Assembly: GCA_965230535.1 (NCBI GenBank)
Contig: OZ246009.1
Location: 992,001 to 1,056,000 of the forward strand
Direction of reading: 5' to 3'
Length of the DNA stretch: 64,000 nucleotides
Source: JAUILH01 sp965230535
GTDB taxonomy: Bacteria; Bacteroidota; Bacteroidia; Flavobacteriales_D; JAUILH01
Both the position numbers and the translations under genes were made by a program. The number at the start of each line of letters is the position of its first letter. Positions within the stretch are counted from its first letter, which is position 1. Positions 18,634-28,643 of the stretch are shown here, piece by piece. The notes under the pieces were generated by a model that was given only the letters and a program-made list of their open reading frames with translations, did no database searches and had not been told where the DNA came from.

Positions 18634-19713
18634 ATGTTAAAATCAATCACTCTTATTACTGCTCTGTTGTCGAGTGGATTCTTGTTTGCTCAAACAAGCG
18701 TGAAAGGGACAGCTAAAAATGGAAAAGGAAAGTATGTCTTTCTTCATAAGCTCGTTCAAAATAGTCCCGTATTGGTGGATTCTGCGCTGGTAAATAAGAA
18801 GGATAAGTTTGAATTTAACTTTAAATCGGAAACCGGGTTTTACAGAATTGGCAGATCGCAACAGGATTTCTCTTTACTGATATTGTCTGGTAAAGAAGAG
18901 AAGATAGAAGTGTCTGCTAATTATTTCGATTTTGGAGTCAGTTATGATGTTGTTTCTGGATCAGAAGCTTCAAAGGCCTCAAGAGATTTTCTTGTAGCTG
19001 GTAGAGAATACATCAAAGAAAGAGACTCTTTATCGCAATTGTTTAAAGCTTCCGGGAACCAATCCGCTGATCTTAAAAACAAAATTAACGCACTTGGATT
19101 GGAGTTTATCGAAACAAGAAATAAGTACATTGATGATAATCTGGATAGCCCGGCATCATTAGTGGCACTTCAATACATCAACCCACAACAGGAAGTTGCT
19201 CAGTTTAAAAAGATTGCTGAGTCAGCTCAAAAGACCATGCCCGGTTCGTTCTATGCTACGGCTTTAAAACAACAATTGTCTTCAATGGTTGTGCCTGGCA
19301 ATACTGCTCCTGATCTGGCTTTTGCAAATCCGGAAGGAAAAATCATGAAACTGTCTGACTTAAAAGGGAAAGTTGTTTTATTGGATTTTTGGGCGTCATG
19401 GTGTAGACCTTGTAGAGCCGAGAACCCAAATGTGGTTAAGCTATACAACAAATACAAAGAAGCCGGGTTCGATATCTATTCAGTGTCATTAGATAAGAGT
19501 GCTGATCGTTGGAAAGCAGCTATCAAACAAGATGGATTGATCTGGCCAAATCATGTAAGTGATTTAAAAGGTTGGAGCTCTGCAGCCGGAAAAGCATATA
19601 GTGTGAGCAGCATTCCGTATACTGTTTTAATCGATAAGGAAGGAAACATTGTAGCGCTCAAACTTAGAGGGCATCAATTGGAGCAGAAACTCAAAGAGAT
19701 GTTCGGCTTTTAA
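18634..19713 (+). CDS. TlpA-like thioredoxin, exported, paralogue of the preceding gene
   Basis: The 359-residue product has a signal peptide (cleavage near LFAQ) rather than a lipobox, a DUF4369-type N-domain, and a thioredoxin domain whose WCRPC motif has Cys257 and Cys260. The segment PDLAFANPEGK and the stretch around DLKGK are almost the same as in the preceding gene, so they are tandem duplicates, one anchored and one soluble. A TAAATTTA sequence lies 4 nt before the ATG, which may be a separate promoter. Confidence 0.88.
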   Translation: MLKSITLITALLSSGFLFAQTSVKGTAKNGKGKYVFLHKLVQNSPVLVDSALVNKKDKFEFNFKSETGFYRIGRSQQDFSLLILSGKEEKIEVSANYFDFGVSYDVVSGSEASKASRDFLVAGREYIKERDSLSQLFKASGNQSADLKNKINALGLEFIETRNKYIDDNLDSPASLVALQYINPQQEVAQFKKIAESAQKTMPGSFYATALKQQLSSMVVPGNTAPDLAFANPEGKIMKLSDLKGKVVLLDFWASWCRPCRAENPNVVKLYNKYKEAGFDIYSVSLDKSADRWKAAIKQDGLIWPNHVSDLKGWSSAAGKAYSVSSIPYTVLIDKEGNIVALKLRGHQLEQKLKEMFGF

Positions 19714-19739
19714 GTTCTTAAATCTTAGATTTGTCTTCA

Positions 19740-22700
19740 ATGAAGACAGCCTTATTTAGCCTTTTCTGTATTCTCTCTTTCGTTGGAACCGCTCAGGAAA
19801 ATGAGTATTTCCAGCAGGATGTAGATTATCTAATCAAAGTAAGTTTGGATGATTCCTTGCATACGCTTGACGGGAGTTTGGAATTAAAGTACAAGAACAA
19901 CAGTCCGCAAACACTGTCCTTCATTTATTTTCATATTTGGCCAAATGCATACAGTACAAGCAGAAGTGCCATGTCTGAGCAGCATTTATACGATGGCGAT
20001 TATGCTTTTTATTTTTCAGATAGCACAGAAAAGGGAAATATTTCGAAACTAGATTTTCAATCCGAAGGACAAGCACTTAAGTGGCAAATAGACAGTGCAC
20101 ATGTGGATATCTGTAAGGTTTATCTGAATCAACCGCTCAAAAGTGGAGAAACTGTGAGCATTTCAACGCCTTTTAATGTCAAAATACCAAGTGGAAGATT
20201 TTCCAGATTAGGACACATTGGTCAATCGTATCAAATTACTCAGTGGTATCCTAAACCAGCTGTATATGATCGCGATGGTTGGCATCAAATGCCTTATTTA
20301 AGTCAGGGAGAATTTTATTCCGAGTTTGGTTCCTTTCAGGTGGAGATCACACTTCCCAAAAACTATGTGGTTGGCGCAACAGGTGACCTTCAGAATCAGG
20401 ACGAAATCGAATGGCTTCATAAGAAATCTGATGAAACTAAATCGAAAATTGAAGAGGGTGTTCTGGCTCAAAAGAACATGAGAAGAAACATGACTTTCCC
20501 TGAGTCGTCAGATGAAACCAAAACATTGGTCTATAAGCAAAACAATGTTCATGATTTTGGCTGGTTTGCTGATAAGAGATACCACGTACTTCATGATACG
20601 GTGGAATTGCCGGGAACGGGAGCCATTGTAGATTGTTGGGGAATGTTTACCAATTCAGAAGCTAGTCTTTGGAGACGTTCTACAGAGTACATTAAGGATG
20701 GTCTGTACTATTACAGTAAATGGAATGGAGACTATCCTTATAAACATTGCACGGCCGTTGATGGGACCATTAGTGCCGGGGGAGGCATGGAGTATCCGAA
20801 TGTGACGGTAATTGGCTATTCGGGGAGCGCCATGACCTTGGAAACGACCATTGTGCATGAGGTAGGCCACAACTGGTTTTATGGTATTCTGGGTAGCAAT
20901 GAACGAGATCACGCATGGATGGATGAAGGTCTAAACACTTTGAATGAGAATCGTTATCTGGAAACAAAGTACCCTGAAAAAGGCATGCTAGACGGTTTTA
21001 TTAATCTTGGCAAGTCAGCGGAAAGGATTTTTAGACTCGATATTTTTAAGAATAAGTCGCTACATGAGTTTAGCTATTTAGTGAACGCCAGAAGAAATTA
21101 TGATCAGGCTATAGAAACGCCAAGCCCTGAATATACCTCAGTTAATTATGGGGGAATTGTGTACTCGAAAACCGGAATTGTATTTGACTACCTCAAAGCG
21201 TATTTGGGAGATGCTCAATTTGATGAGTGCATGCATGCTTATTTTGAGAAGTGGAAGTTTAAGCATCCTCAACCGAATGATCTAAGAGCCATTTTTGAAG
21301 AGAAAACTGGTTTGGATTTATCCTGGTTCTTCGACGACCTGATCAAAACTACCAAAACCATAGACTTTAAAATCAAGTCGGTTAAGAAAGGCGAATTCGA
21401 CAATTATCAAATCAAAGTAAAATCCAAGGGAGAAATTAACGGACCATTTGCCATTGGGGGTATGAAAGGAGATTCCGTTTTGGTCTACCAATGGTTCGAT
21501 TCGATTCCCGATGGAAGAATCAATATTTCAAATGGAAAGGCCGTAGGTGGTTACGACAAGTTGATGATCGATCCTTTTTGGGAGATTCCGGAAGTCAGCC
21601 GACTCAATAATACACACAAAATAAAGGGGCTCTTCAAAAAAGCAGAACCATTGAGATTGCAGTTGCTTGCAGGAATAGAGGATCCATATAAATCTACACT
21701 TTACTATGTGCCTGCTTTAGGGTATAATGCTCATGATGGTCTGATGACTGGATTGGCATTATACAATTCTGTATTTCCTCAAAAGAAATTTGAATTTGCT
21801 GTGGCTCCAATGTTTGCCTGGGAATCTAAGAGTGTGACAGGTACTGGTTTCATGAAATATAACTTCCCGATCAAATCAGGAAACAGATTCATGCAAAACC
21901 TGAATGTGTCCATGGACTTCAGAAGTTTTTCTTTGAATGATATCGATGGCAGATATGCTGCTCTCAAAACCTCTTTGGATCTTGAGTTGAAAAGGAAACG
22001 CATTCGATTTAGCCCTGAACAGCACATCATTCTGAGATATATTAATGCTCCAACAACTTACACTGAAGAGAATAAATTCTATGATGGTACTTATACAATT
22101 CAATGGAACAAGCCTTTTTATAATTTAGATGGATTGGGAAGATTTAGATATGCCCAGGAAGGAACAAGCCAGGATTTCCTGCTTGGAGAGTTGGAGTTGA
22201 CCAATACTTTCCGATATGGTAGGCGATCCAATAGACAGTTGAAGGAAATAAAGATCAGATCTTATTTTGGTAAGTTTCTTTCCGGACTACCTGCCGGAGC
22301 CAATCAGGCTTTTCATTTGGCCGGACAGAATGGGGTAGCGGATTATACTTATGACAACTGGTATCTTGGACGAAATGAGTCGAACAAGACATTCTTTGGT
22401 CAGCAAATGATATTTAACCAGGCTGGCTTTAGAACCTTTACGCCTATTGTTTCCGATGATTGGATGGCCGCCATAAATTTGGATATTGAATTGCCTCTCC
22501 CAATTGGACTTAGTCTGTTTGGAGATGTGGGCTTTTTCCCTGTCTTTAATGTGATTGGTAGCGGAATGCCGGTTTATTCTGTAGACAATGCCTTCGACCT
22601 TGGTTTAAGTCTAAGTATGTTTAACGGGATGCTTGAAATACATTTCCCTTTGGCTTATTCAGATCAAATTTCGAGTTATTTTGAATTGAATGATTACAAG

Positions 22701-22778
22701 TTCCATCAAAAAATAAGGTATACCTTCAATATCCGTCAACTTAATCCGTTAAACAGAGTTAAAAACATTGATCCCTGA
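19740..22778 (+). CDS. M1 family metallopeptidase, exported, with large C-terminal domain
   Basis: About 1012 residues from the ATG at 19740, with a signal peptide (cleavage after GTAQ). The N-domain is the M1 beta-saddle. The catalytic zinc site HEVGH is at residues 373-377, with GILGSNERDHAWMDEGLN supplying the third ligand Glu. The GGGMEYPNVT substrate-binding motif (GAMEN-like) lies about 30 residues before. After residue 620 comes a long barrel-like region unlike classical aminopeptidases but usual in Bacteroidota M1 proteins. It overlaps the next gene by 1 bp (TGATG). Confidence 0.92.
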   Translation: MKTALFSLFCILSFVGTAQENEYFQQDVDYLIKVSLDDSLHTLDGSLELKYKNNSPQTLSFIYFHIWPNAYSTSRSAMSEQHLYDGDYAFYFSDSTEKGNISKLDFQSEGQALKWQIDSAHVDICKVYLNQPLKSGETVSISTPFNVKIPSGRFSRLGHIGQSYQITQWYPKPAVYDRDGWHQMPYLSQGEFYSEFGSFQVEITLPKNYVVGATGDLQNQDEIEWLHKKSDETKSKIEEGVLAQKNMRRNMTFPESSDETKTLVYKQNNVHDFGWFADKRYHVLHDTVELPGTGAIVDCWGMFTNSEASLWRRSTEYIKDGLYYYSKWNGDYPYKHCTAVDGTISAGGGMEYPNVTVIGYSGSAMTLETTIVHEVGHNWFYGILGSNERDHAWMDEGLNTLNENRYLETKYPEKGMLDGFINLGKSAERIFRLDIFKNKSLHEFSYLVNARRNYDQAIETPSPEYTSVNYGGIVYSKTGIVFDYLKAYLGDAQFDECMHAYFEKWKFKHPQPNDLRAIFEEKTGLDLSWFFDDLIKTTKTIDFKIKSVKKGEFDNYQIKVKSKGEINGPFAIGGMKGDSVLVYQWFDSIPDGRINISNGKAVGGYDKLMIDPFWEIPEVSRLNNTHKIKGLFKKAEPLRLQLLAGIEDPYKSTLYYVPALGYNAHDGLMTGLALYNSVFPQKKFEFAVAPMFAWESKSVTGTGFMKYNFPIKSGNRFMQNLNVSMDFRSFSLNDIDGRYAALKTSLDLELKRKRIRFSPEQHIILRYINAPTTYTEENKFYDGTYTIQWNKPFYNLDGLGRFRYAQEGTSQDFLLGELELTNTFRYGRRSNRQLKEIKIRSYFGKFLSGLPAGANQAFHLAGQNGVADYTYDNWYLGRNESNKTFFGQQMIFNQAGFRTFTPIVSDDWMAAINLDIELPLPIGLSLFGDVGFFPVFNVIGSGMPVYSVDNAFDLGLSLSMFNGMLEIHFPLAYSDQISSYFELNDYKFHQKIRYTFNIRQLNPLNRVKNIDP

Positions 22779-23527
22779 TGCAGGCTGGTAAGAAAATATA
22801 TTTCGCTTCTGATTTTCATTTGGGTGCTCCGAACTTTGAGGAAAGTCTCAAAAGAGAAAAGCTCATTGTTAAATGGCTGGATGAGATTAAGGAAGATGCC
22901 GGGGAAATTTTCCTGGTAGGTGATGTCTTTGATTTTTGGTTTGAGTACAAAAGAGCGGTCCCCAGAGGATTTACACGTCTCTTAGGGAAAATGAGTGAGC
23001 TTGGAGATGCCGGAATTAAGATTCATGTATTTACTGGTAATCATGATATGTGGATTTTTGATTACTTGCCTCAGGAAACGGGGGCTCAGGTTCACAGAGA
23101 TGTGATTGACAGAGAATGGAACGGCAAACATTTTCATATAGGTCATGGAGATGGCTTAGGGCCTGGAGACAGGGGGTATAAATTCCTGAAGAAGGTTTTT
23201 GCCAGTAAGGTTTGCCAGTGGTTGTTTGCTCGTCTTCATCCAAATTTTGGAATTGGAATAGCTAATTTCTGGTCAAGAAAGAGTAGAAGTCACACCAAAA
23301 AGAAAGATGAATTCCACGGAGAAGACCAAGAGTGGTTAGTGATTTATAGTAAAGAAGTGCTCGCCAAAAGACATGTGGATTATTTCATCTTTGGTCACAG
23401 ACACATGGCTCTTGACATTAAGCTAAACGATCAAAGTAAATACGTGAATTTGGGCGACTGGCTTCAGTATTATACCTATGCAGAATTTGATGGCGAAAAG
23501 CTGACTTTAAAAGAGTACCCTCATTAA
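22778..23527 (+). CDS. lpxH: UDP-2,3-diacylglucosamine diphosphatase (LpxH-type)
   Basis: The 249-residue metallophosphoesterase has all expected motifs in order: SDFHLG (about 11-16), GDVFDFWFE (about 48-56), GNHD (about 87-90), HGDG (about 121-124) and FGHRH (about 207-211). It makes lipid X (2,3-diacylglucosamine 1-phosphate) in lipid A synthesis at the inner membrane. With lpxK in the window, two lipid A steps are present. It converges with the methyltransferase gene, overlapping 4 bp. Confidence 0.88.
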   Translation: MQAGKKIYFASDFHLGAPNFEESLKREKLIVKWLDEIKEDAGEIFLVGDVFDFWFEYKRAVPRGFTRLLGKMSELGDAGIKIHVFTGNHDMWIFDYLPQETGAQVHRDVIDREWNGKHFHIGHGDGLGPGDRGYKFLKKVFASKVCQWLFARLHPNFGIGIANFWSRKSRSHTKKKDEFHGEDQEWLVIYSKEVLAKRHVDYFIFGHRHMALDIKLNDQSKYVNLGDWLQYYTYAEFDGEKLTLKEYPH

Positions 23528-24300
23528 TTAGGTGTTCCCAGTAAATACAATTTTTTACCACCTTTTCCTTTCACTGTATCAATTTCCCAGGAGTAATTAT
23601 CATTTAAATCAGAAGTTAAATCCTGTAGATCTTTAACAGTGTATGTTCTCACATTCGAAACAGCCCCGTCCCAGGCTATGGCAAGTGGTAAAATAGGGAT
23701 GAGATAAGTGAAAACGAATTGTTGCCAGGTAAATGGTCTTACCATTGGAGTGATGAAAAGTACAGACAAAATATTGATAGGGAACGCCAGCCATGCGATC
23801 CAATATGGAATGGAATTATCACTGATTTCAAACACACAAATACCTTCTTTGGAATCGTGAGCATCTTTTAAAATAGACTTGGCCACATCTTCTGTCATGT
23901 GATGAAAACTACACACCATGGTTCTAAATCCCTGCTCTTTGACCTGTGTTGCATTAACAGGGTCGAGTAGATATTCTGTATTAGGATTGCCATCATTATT
24001 GAGTCTGGCTGCAGCATCTTTGTTAGGGTATAAATCCGTGCATGTCAATTTAAGGTCTTTGAGACCATGAGTCTCTTTCAGGTCTTGCATTACCTCAGGC
24101 ATTGGGCCGGTTCCTCCCGAGCAAAGGTCAACAATCCTTGTTTTATTCGTTTTCTTTAGTCCCTTAGCTATTACTCGAGATAAAACGGGTGCAGAACCCA
24201 GTAGCTTATGAATCGTCACAATATACTTGGTCATACAATCCCTGATACCCTTTGGGAACCATTTGTAATCTTCAAATTCAAATAAGTGAACTCTTTGCAT
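23524..24300 (-). CDS. class I SAM-dependent methyltransferase, membrane-associated
   Basis: The 258-residue protein has a Rossmann methyltransferase core whose motif I reads VDLCSGGTGPMPE near residue 58. Later (around residues 160-200) come two hydrophobic stretches that could contact the membrane. The substrate is not visible. It is placed 1 bp after gapdh on the same strand, probably as a second gene of that transcript. Confidence 0.75.
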   Translation of the reverse strand: MQRVHLFEFEDYKWFPKGIRDCMTKYIVTIHKLLGSAPVLSRVIAKGLKKTNKTRIVDLCSGGTGPMPEVMQDLKETHGLKDLKLTCTDLYPNKDAAARLNNDGNPNTEYLLDPVNATQVKEQGFRTMVCSFHHMTEDVAKSILKDAHDSKEGICVFEISDNSIPYWIAWLAFPINILSVLFITPMVRPFTWQQFVFTYLIPILPLAIAWDGAVSNVRTYTVKDLQDLTSDLNDNYSWEIDTVKGKGGKKLYLLGTPN

Positions 24301-24301
24301 A

Positions 24302-25297
24302 TCAAGATATTTTTAGAACCAAATCTACCAGTCTGTTAGAATAACCAGCCTCATTGTCGTACCAACCAACTACCTTAATCATATTACCAATAACAGATGT
24401 GAGTTGAGAATCGAAAATACAGGAGTTTGGGTTACCAATCATGTCAACCGATACAACCGGGTCATTGATGTAACTCAAAATTCCTTTCATGTCACCTTCG
24501 GCCGCCGCTTTAAACGCCTTGTTGATTTCTGAGACGATTTGAGGATTTTTCACAATACAGGTAATGTCTGTGAGTGAACCATCCGGCACAGGCACTCTGA
24601 TACCGCATCCGCCCATTTTTCCATGTAAGTGAGGGAAGATTTTAGTAATTGCTTTGGCTGCTCCGGTGGTTGTGGGAACGATGGATTCAGCGGCCGCACG
24701 GGCACGTCTTAAATCTCTATGGGGTGCGTCATGCAACTTCTGATCTCCGGTATAAGAATGAACGGTGGTGATATAACCACTTTCAATGCCACATAATTCG
24801 TCTAGTATTTTAACCAAAGGAGCAGCACAGTTGGTCGTACAACTGGCATTGGAAACCACCACTTCATCGCCTGTAAGGATATCATCGTTAATTCCCATAA
24901 CCACAGTGGTCACGTCTTCACTTTTAGGAGGCGCTGAAATAATGACCTTTTTTGCACCTGCCTCCAGATGACGAGATGCCATGTCTTTGGTTCTGAAAAT
25001 TCCGGTTGCTTCAATCACGACATCAATTTCAAGATCTTTCCATGGCAATTTTTGAGGTTCTCGCTCTGAATAAACGTACATCACATGGTCGTCTACTTCA
25101 ATGGTACTATCAGTACTTTTAACGTGCCCTGGATAAGTCCTGTGTACAGAATCATATTTAAACAAGTGAGCCATGGTATGCGAATCTGCCAGGTCATTGA
25201 TGGCAACCAATTCAATATCATCTCTCTGTAAAATCAGTCTGCTGGTGACTCTTCCTATCCTTCCAAAACCGTTTATTGCTACTCTAATTTTTCCCAT
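24302..25297 (-). CDS. gap: glyceraldehyde-3-phosphate dehydrogenase
   Basis: The 331-residue enzyme oxidises glyceraldehyde 3-phosphate in glycolysis. It starts with the NAD-binding INGFGRIGR. The active site SNASCTTNCAAP contains the catalytic Cys near residue 150, and WYDNEAGYS marks the C-terminal region. Length and order are standard. The intergenic stretch upstream contains TATAATTG-like sequence that may be its -7 box. I cannot tell from the sequence whether it is the glycolytic or the gluconeogenic isozyme. Confidence 0.97.
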   Translation of the reverse strand: MGKIRVAINGFGRIGRVTSRLILQRDDIELVAINDLADSHTMAHLFKYDSVHRTYPGHVKSTDSTIEVDDHVMYVYSEREPQKLPWKDLEIDVVIEATGIFRTKDMASRHLEAGAKKVIISAPPKSEDVTTVVMGINDDILTGDEVVVSNASCTTNCAAPLVKILDELCGIESGYITTVHSYTGDQKLHDAPHRDLRRARAAAESIVPTTTGAAKAITKIFPHLHGKMGGCGIRVPVPDGSLTDITCIVKNPQIVSEINKAFKAAAEGDMKGILSYINDPVVSVDMIGNPNSCIFDSQLTSVIGNMIKVVGWYDNEAGYSNRLVDLVLKIS

Positions 25298-25407
25298 ACC
25301 GTCAAGTTTTATTTAAATATACGTACTTGGGACAATTATAGTATTCATTTATCGAAAAAGAGTTATTTGTTGAGGTGAGATTTAAGAATAGTAGGACTTA
25401 GACACAA

Positions 25408-25434
25408 AAAAACGCCCCGATTAATCGGAGCGTT
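25408..25434 (-). terminator. rho-independent terminator after the first T9SS propeller gene
   Basis: A hairpin of about 10 bp with a single mismatch (AACGCCCCGA paired with TCGGAGCGTT around a short loop) is followed, on the minus strand, by seven T. It lies downstream of the gene ending at 25458. Confidence 0.8.
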
Positions 25435-25457
25435 CTTTAGGATATGTGTGAGTTAAC

Positions 25458-28400
25458 TTATTTGTTAACGATTAATTTGGCGGTTTTTCTACTATTGCCA
25501 GCTCTAAGATTAACCAGGTAAGTACCGGAAGCCAAATCATCAGCATTGATGTCGATGATGTGATTTCCATTGCCAAGAGAACCAGCTTTGATTTCCTTAA
25601 CTTTTCTACCAGTTAGAGAGTAAACTTCAACAGTTACCTGAGCTCTTTCGTTCAGATCGAATTCAATCTTACCTGCATTGTTCATCGGGTTAGGATAAAC
25701 GCTTAAGTTGGCAATGAATTCTTTGTTGTCAGCTAAATGGTCAAGATCATCCGGAGTGCTTAAGTAAGTAGAGCTTGTCCAGATACCACGACCAAATGTA
25801 GATAAGTAGATCTCACCAGGTTTGTAAGCACCCTCGTCAAATCCTCTCCACTGCTGTCTAACCTCATACACAGGTGTAATGCCCAAGCCAGCCGGGTCAT
25901 TTCCGGAAACAAAATCCCAGGTAGTACCACCATTGTCGGTAGCATATACACCAAACTCTGTCCCAATCACCATCAAACCTGAGGTAGCAAATTCTCTGTC
26001 AATAATGGCATCATACACCGGCATGTTGATTAAGTTACCTTCTATTGAGCTGAAAGAACCAACTCCGGTTGTACCATTCGCAACATCTGCAGAGGTAGAT
26101 CTGTAAATATTTGTGGTGTTGAATCCACTCAGGGTGATGACCACATTTCCGGCATCATTTGGATCTATGGCAATTCCTTCTAAGTCGATACCATTAGTTC
26201 CTCCTTGTGGGTGTTGGAAGATCTTGGTCACCGTCACACCAGCAGGGTATTGTTTTGGATCAGATACACTGAAACCAGGATCGTGCTCATTGGCATACAT
26301 GGTGTTCAGGCCAGACACTCGCCATAGTTCTCCTGAAGTAGTTCCAACATACATGATGTCACCATCTGTGGAGAATTCGATTTTGTTCGGATTAAGGATT
26401 CCGTCAAAATGCCACCAGAAAGGCGTATTGGCCAATTTAATAGCATCTCTGGTTACCCATACTCCGGCACAAGCACCAGTTCCTGTAATTCCGAATCCGT
26501 ACCAGCTTTGTACCACATCCTGAATCTTAATAGTATCCAGAGGAACGTTGAGCATATAAAGATCCGGGCTTACCAAAATGGTGTCATTGTTTGTTGGATT
26601 TAAGAACACGTTAAAAGTATTTGTGCCAACTGTAGTGGTACCTGAAGGATGAATTGTGTCTACTACAGTAATATCCTGGGTCAAAACTGTTGAAACAGGG
26701 ATATTCAATGCTGCGCTATTTACCCATGCGGTTTCACCAATAAACATATTGGAATCTGCAAGGAATACAATGGAATCTGTAGAGTTAAGGTCGTTGTCAT
26801 TTTCCCACAATCTTCCAATTGTTCTAAATCCACTAAGACCTCCCTGAGCAACACCTGGTGTGCCACAAGATCCGAGAGTTCCGCTGAAAAAACCATCCCA
26901 GGTAAACCCTTTGTCATTTGACCTTTGTACGTCACCATATTGGATAGAAGAAATCATGAAATCCGGATCCAGATGAGAGATATCGCAGGTAAACCCATCA
27001 CCACCTCTTACTTCTTCAAATTCGAGTGAAGTATTGCCGCTAAAATCGTTGTATTGGGTTCCATTATCCTGTGCGCCACCAATCACCTCTCCGTGAGCAG
27101 AGAAGCCCATGCTATAAAATTGTGTCACGTTAAATCCTCTGTTCGAAGGAAAGAACACGTCTCCAATATTGGTGTTTGGAGAACGACCAACACCACCATC
27201 ACTGGCAATGTACATGTCGCCAGCATCATTCCATACAAACTCGTGCTGATCTGCATGCACATATATTGAAGAGTTCTGAGCAGCGGCCCAGAAAGATTTT
27301 TGCGCCCATTGTCCAAACGCCGGATTACTTGACGGGTCAATATTCCATTCATACAAATCTAAACCTGCAGCAAACACCTTTCCCGGATTGCCTGGTACGG
27401 TTGTGATACAAAGATCATATTCTCCTTGTGTTCCAGGTGGATTGAAGATAGGAGAGTAGCTGCCAATTTGTGACCATGTGCCCGGTGAACCATTGGTTTG
27501 AGAGACATGAATCCCAACCATGGCACTGTTATTCGCAGAAATAGCATATAAATAATAACTCCCATCTTCTTTTTCATGAGAATAAGCAAATTCAACTCTC
27601 GCTGCGCTACTGACGTCACTAGATGTTAGAGCAGACCATGTGGCACCGCCGTCTGTTGAAACTCTTCTGTTTGAAGAACCGAAATTGGCAACCAAATTCA
27701 TATTGTCTTTTGACATGGCAAAAGATGTACAGCCTGTAAATGTTGGAGCTCCGGGAATAGATGAAATACTGGAGCCATCGTATTGCCTCAGTCCGGCTGA
27801 ACAGGCAAAATAGAACTTATCCTGACCGGCCAGAGCAATGATCTCATTTGTGTAAGAAAATCCTGTTGAACCGGTAATCACAGACCAGGTTGAACCATTG
27901 TCTGTAGATTCCCAGATACCTGTAGAAGTTCCAATGGGATCAAATGAGTTTTTTGTCCCAACCAGAATTCTGTAGGGAGCTACTTTAGATTGACCGAGAG
28001 AGCCAACCATTACCTCAGGAAACCCTTCAACCTTTGTCCAGTTGTTTCCACCGTCGAAAGATTCAAATAGTCCACCGGAAACACTTCCTGCATAGACGTG
28101 ATTTTGATCCTGAGCGTCAATTAAGATAGCTCTTGTTCTACCACCAACATTGTCCGGACCTTTTTCATCCCAGGACATATTAACGACTCTGGCTCCGGCA
28201 TTTTCCTTCCGAAATCTGACGGCTTCAGCAAAGGCATCTGCCCATACCTGAGGGTCATATTGCCCTGTGTTAACATTGATACGTTTTCTTTCATAAAGTT
28301 CACGTTGAGCATCAGCAGTTTGGTTTTCTGTTTGTAGGAATTCAGATCTTGGAGCGTAGTTGTGACTTGTGTTTTCATCTTTTTGAATTGAGGAGAGGGT

Positions 28401-28460
28401 AACCGCTCCTGCAACTGTTAAGATGCCAAATCCTCCAAGGATTAGTTTGCTGTTTCTCAT
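25458..28460 (-). CDS. secreted beta-propeller protein with T9SS type A sorting domain
   Basis: The 1000-residue product has a signal peptide and a long series of sortilin/BNR-like propeller repeats (for example AGSVSGGLFESFDGGNNW, and later ATDNGGTTWDFVSG). A type IX secretion C-terminal domain forms the last 80 residues: it starts at VYPNPMNN, runs through DINADDLASGTYLV and ends KLIVNK. The product should be exported by T9SS and attached to the cell surface or released. Substrate unknown. It is the second copy of a tandem pair and has its own terminator. Confidence 0.92.
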   Translation of the reverse strand: MRNSKLILGGFGILTVAGAVTLSSIQKDENTSHNYAPRSEFLQTENQTADAQRELYERKRINVNTGQYDPQVWADAFAEAVRFRKENAGARVVNMSWDEKGPDNVGGRTRAILIDAQDQNHVYAGSVSGGLFESFDGGNNWTKVEGFPEVMVGSLGQSKVAPYRILVGTKNSFDPIGTSTGIWESTDNGSTWSVITGSTGFSYTNEIIALAGQDKFYFACSAGLRQYDGSSISSIPGAPTFTGCTSFAMSKDNMNLVANFGSSNRRVSTDGGATWSALTSSDVSSAARVEFAYSHEKEDGSYYLYAISANNSAMVGIHVSQTNGSPGTWSQIGSYSPIFNPPGTQGEYDLCITTVPGNPGKVFAAGLDLYEWNIDPSSNPAFGQWAQKSFWAAAQNSSIYVHADQHEFVWNDAGDMYIASDGGVGRSPNTNIGDVFFPSNRGFNVTQFYSMGFSAHGEVIGGAQDNGTQYNDFSGNTSLEFEEVRGGDGFTCDISHLDPDFMISSIQYGDVQRSNDKGFTWDGFFSGTLGSCGTPGVAQGGLSGFRTIGRLWENDNDLNSTDSIVFLADSNMFIGETAWVNSAALNIPVSTVLTQDITVVDTIHPSGTTTVGTNTFNVFLNPTNNDTILVSPDLYMLNVPLDTIKIQDVVQSWYGFGITGTGACAGVWVTRDAIKLANTPFWWHFDGILNPNKIEFSTDGDIMYVGTTSGELWRVSGLNTMYANEHDPGFSVSDPKQYPAGVTVTKIFQHPQGGTNGIDLEGIAIDPNDAGNVVITLSGFNTTNIYRSTSADVANGTTGVGSFSSIEGNLINMPVYDAIIDREFATSGLMVIGTEFGVYATDNGGTTWDFVSGNDPAGLGITPVYEVRQQWRGFDEGAYKPGEIYLSTFGRGIWTSSTYLSTPDDLDHLADNKEFIANLSVYPNPMNNAGKIEFDLNERAQVTVEVYSLTGRKVKEIKAGSLGNGNHIIDINADDLASGTYLVNLRAGNSRKTAKLIVNK

Positions 28461-28591
28461 AATGATTTAATTGTTTTTATTCGAACTAATAGCAGCTCTG
28501 TATACAATATAATGAGGACTCTGGTTGGATTTGGCAAAAAATGGTCAACTGTGCCTGTTATTGATTGAATGGTGAGGCATAAAGTATGGCA

Positions 28592-28619
28592 CAAAAAAAG
28601 CGCCCCAACCGGGGCGCTT
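28592..28619 (-). terminator. rho-independent terminator after the second T9SS propeller gene
   Basis: A strong GCGCCCC / GGGGCGC hairpin with a short loop is followed by seven T on the minus strand. It separates the two tandem paralogues, so the downstream copy must have its own promoter. Confidence 0.88.
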
Positions 28620-28643
28620 GCTTTAAAATATATTTGAGTTAAC

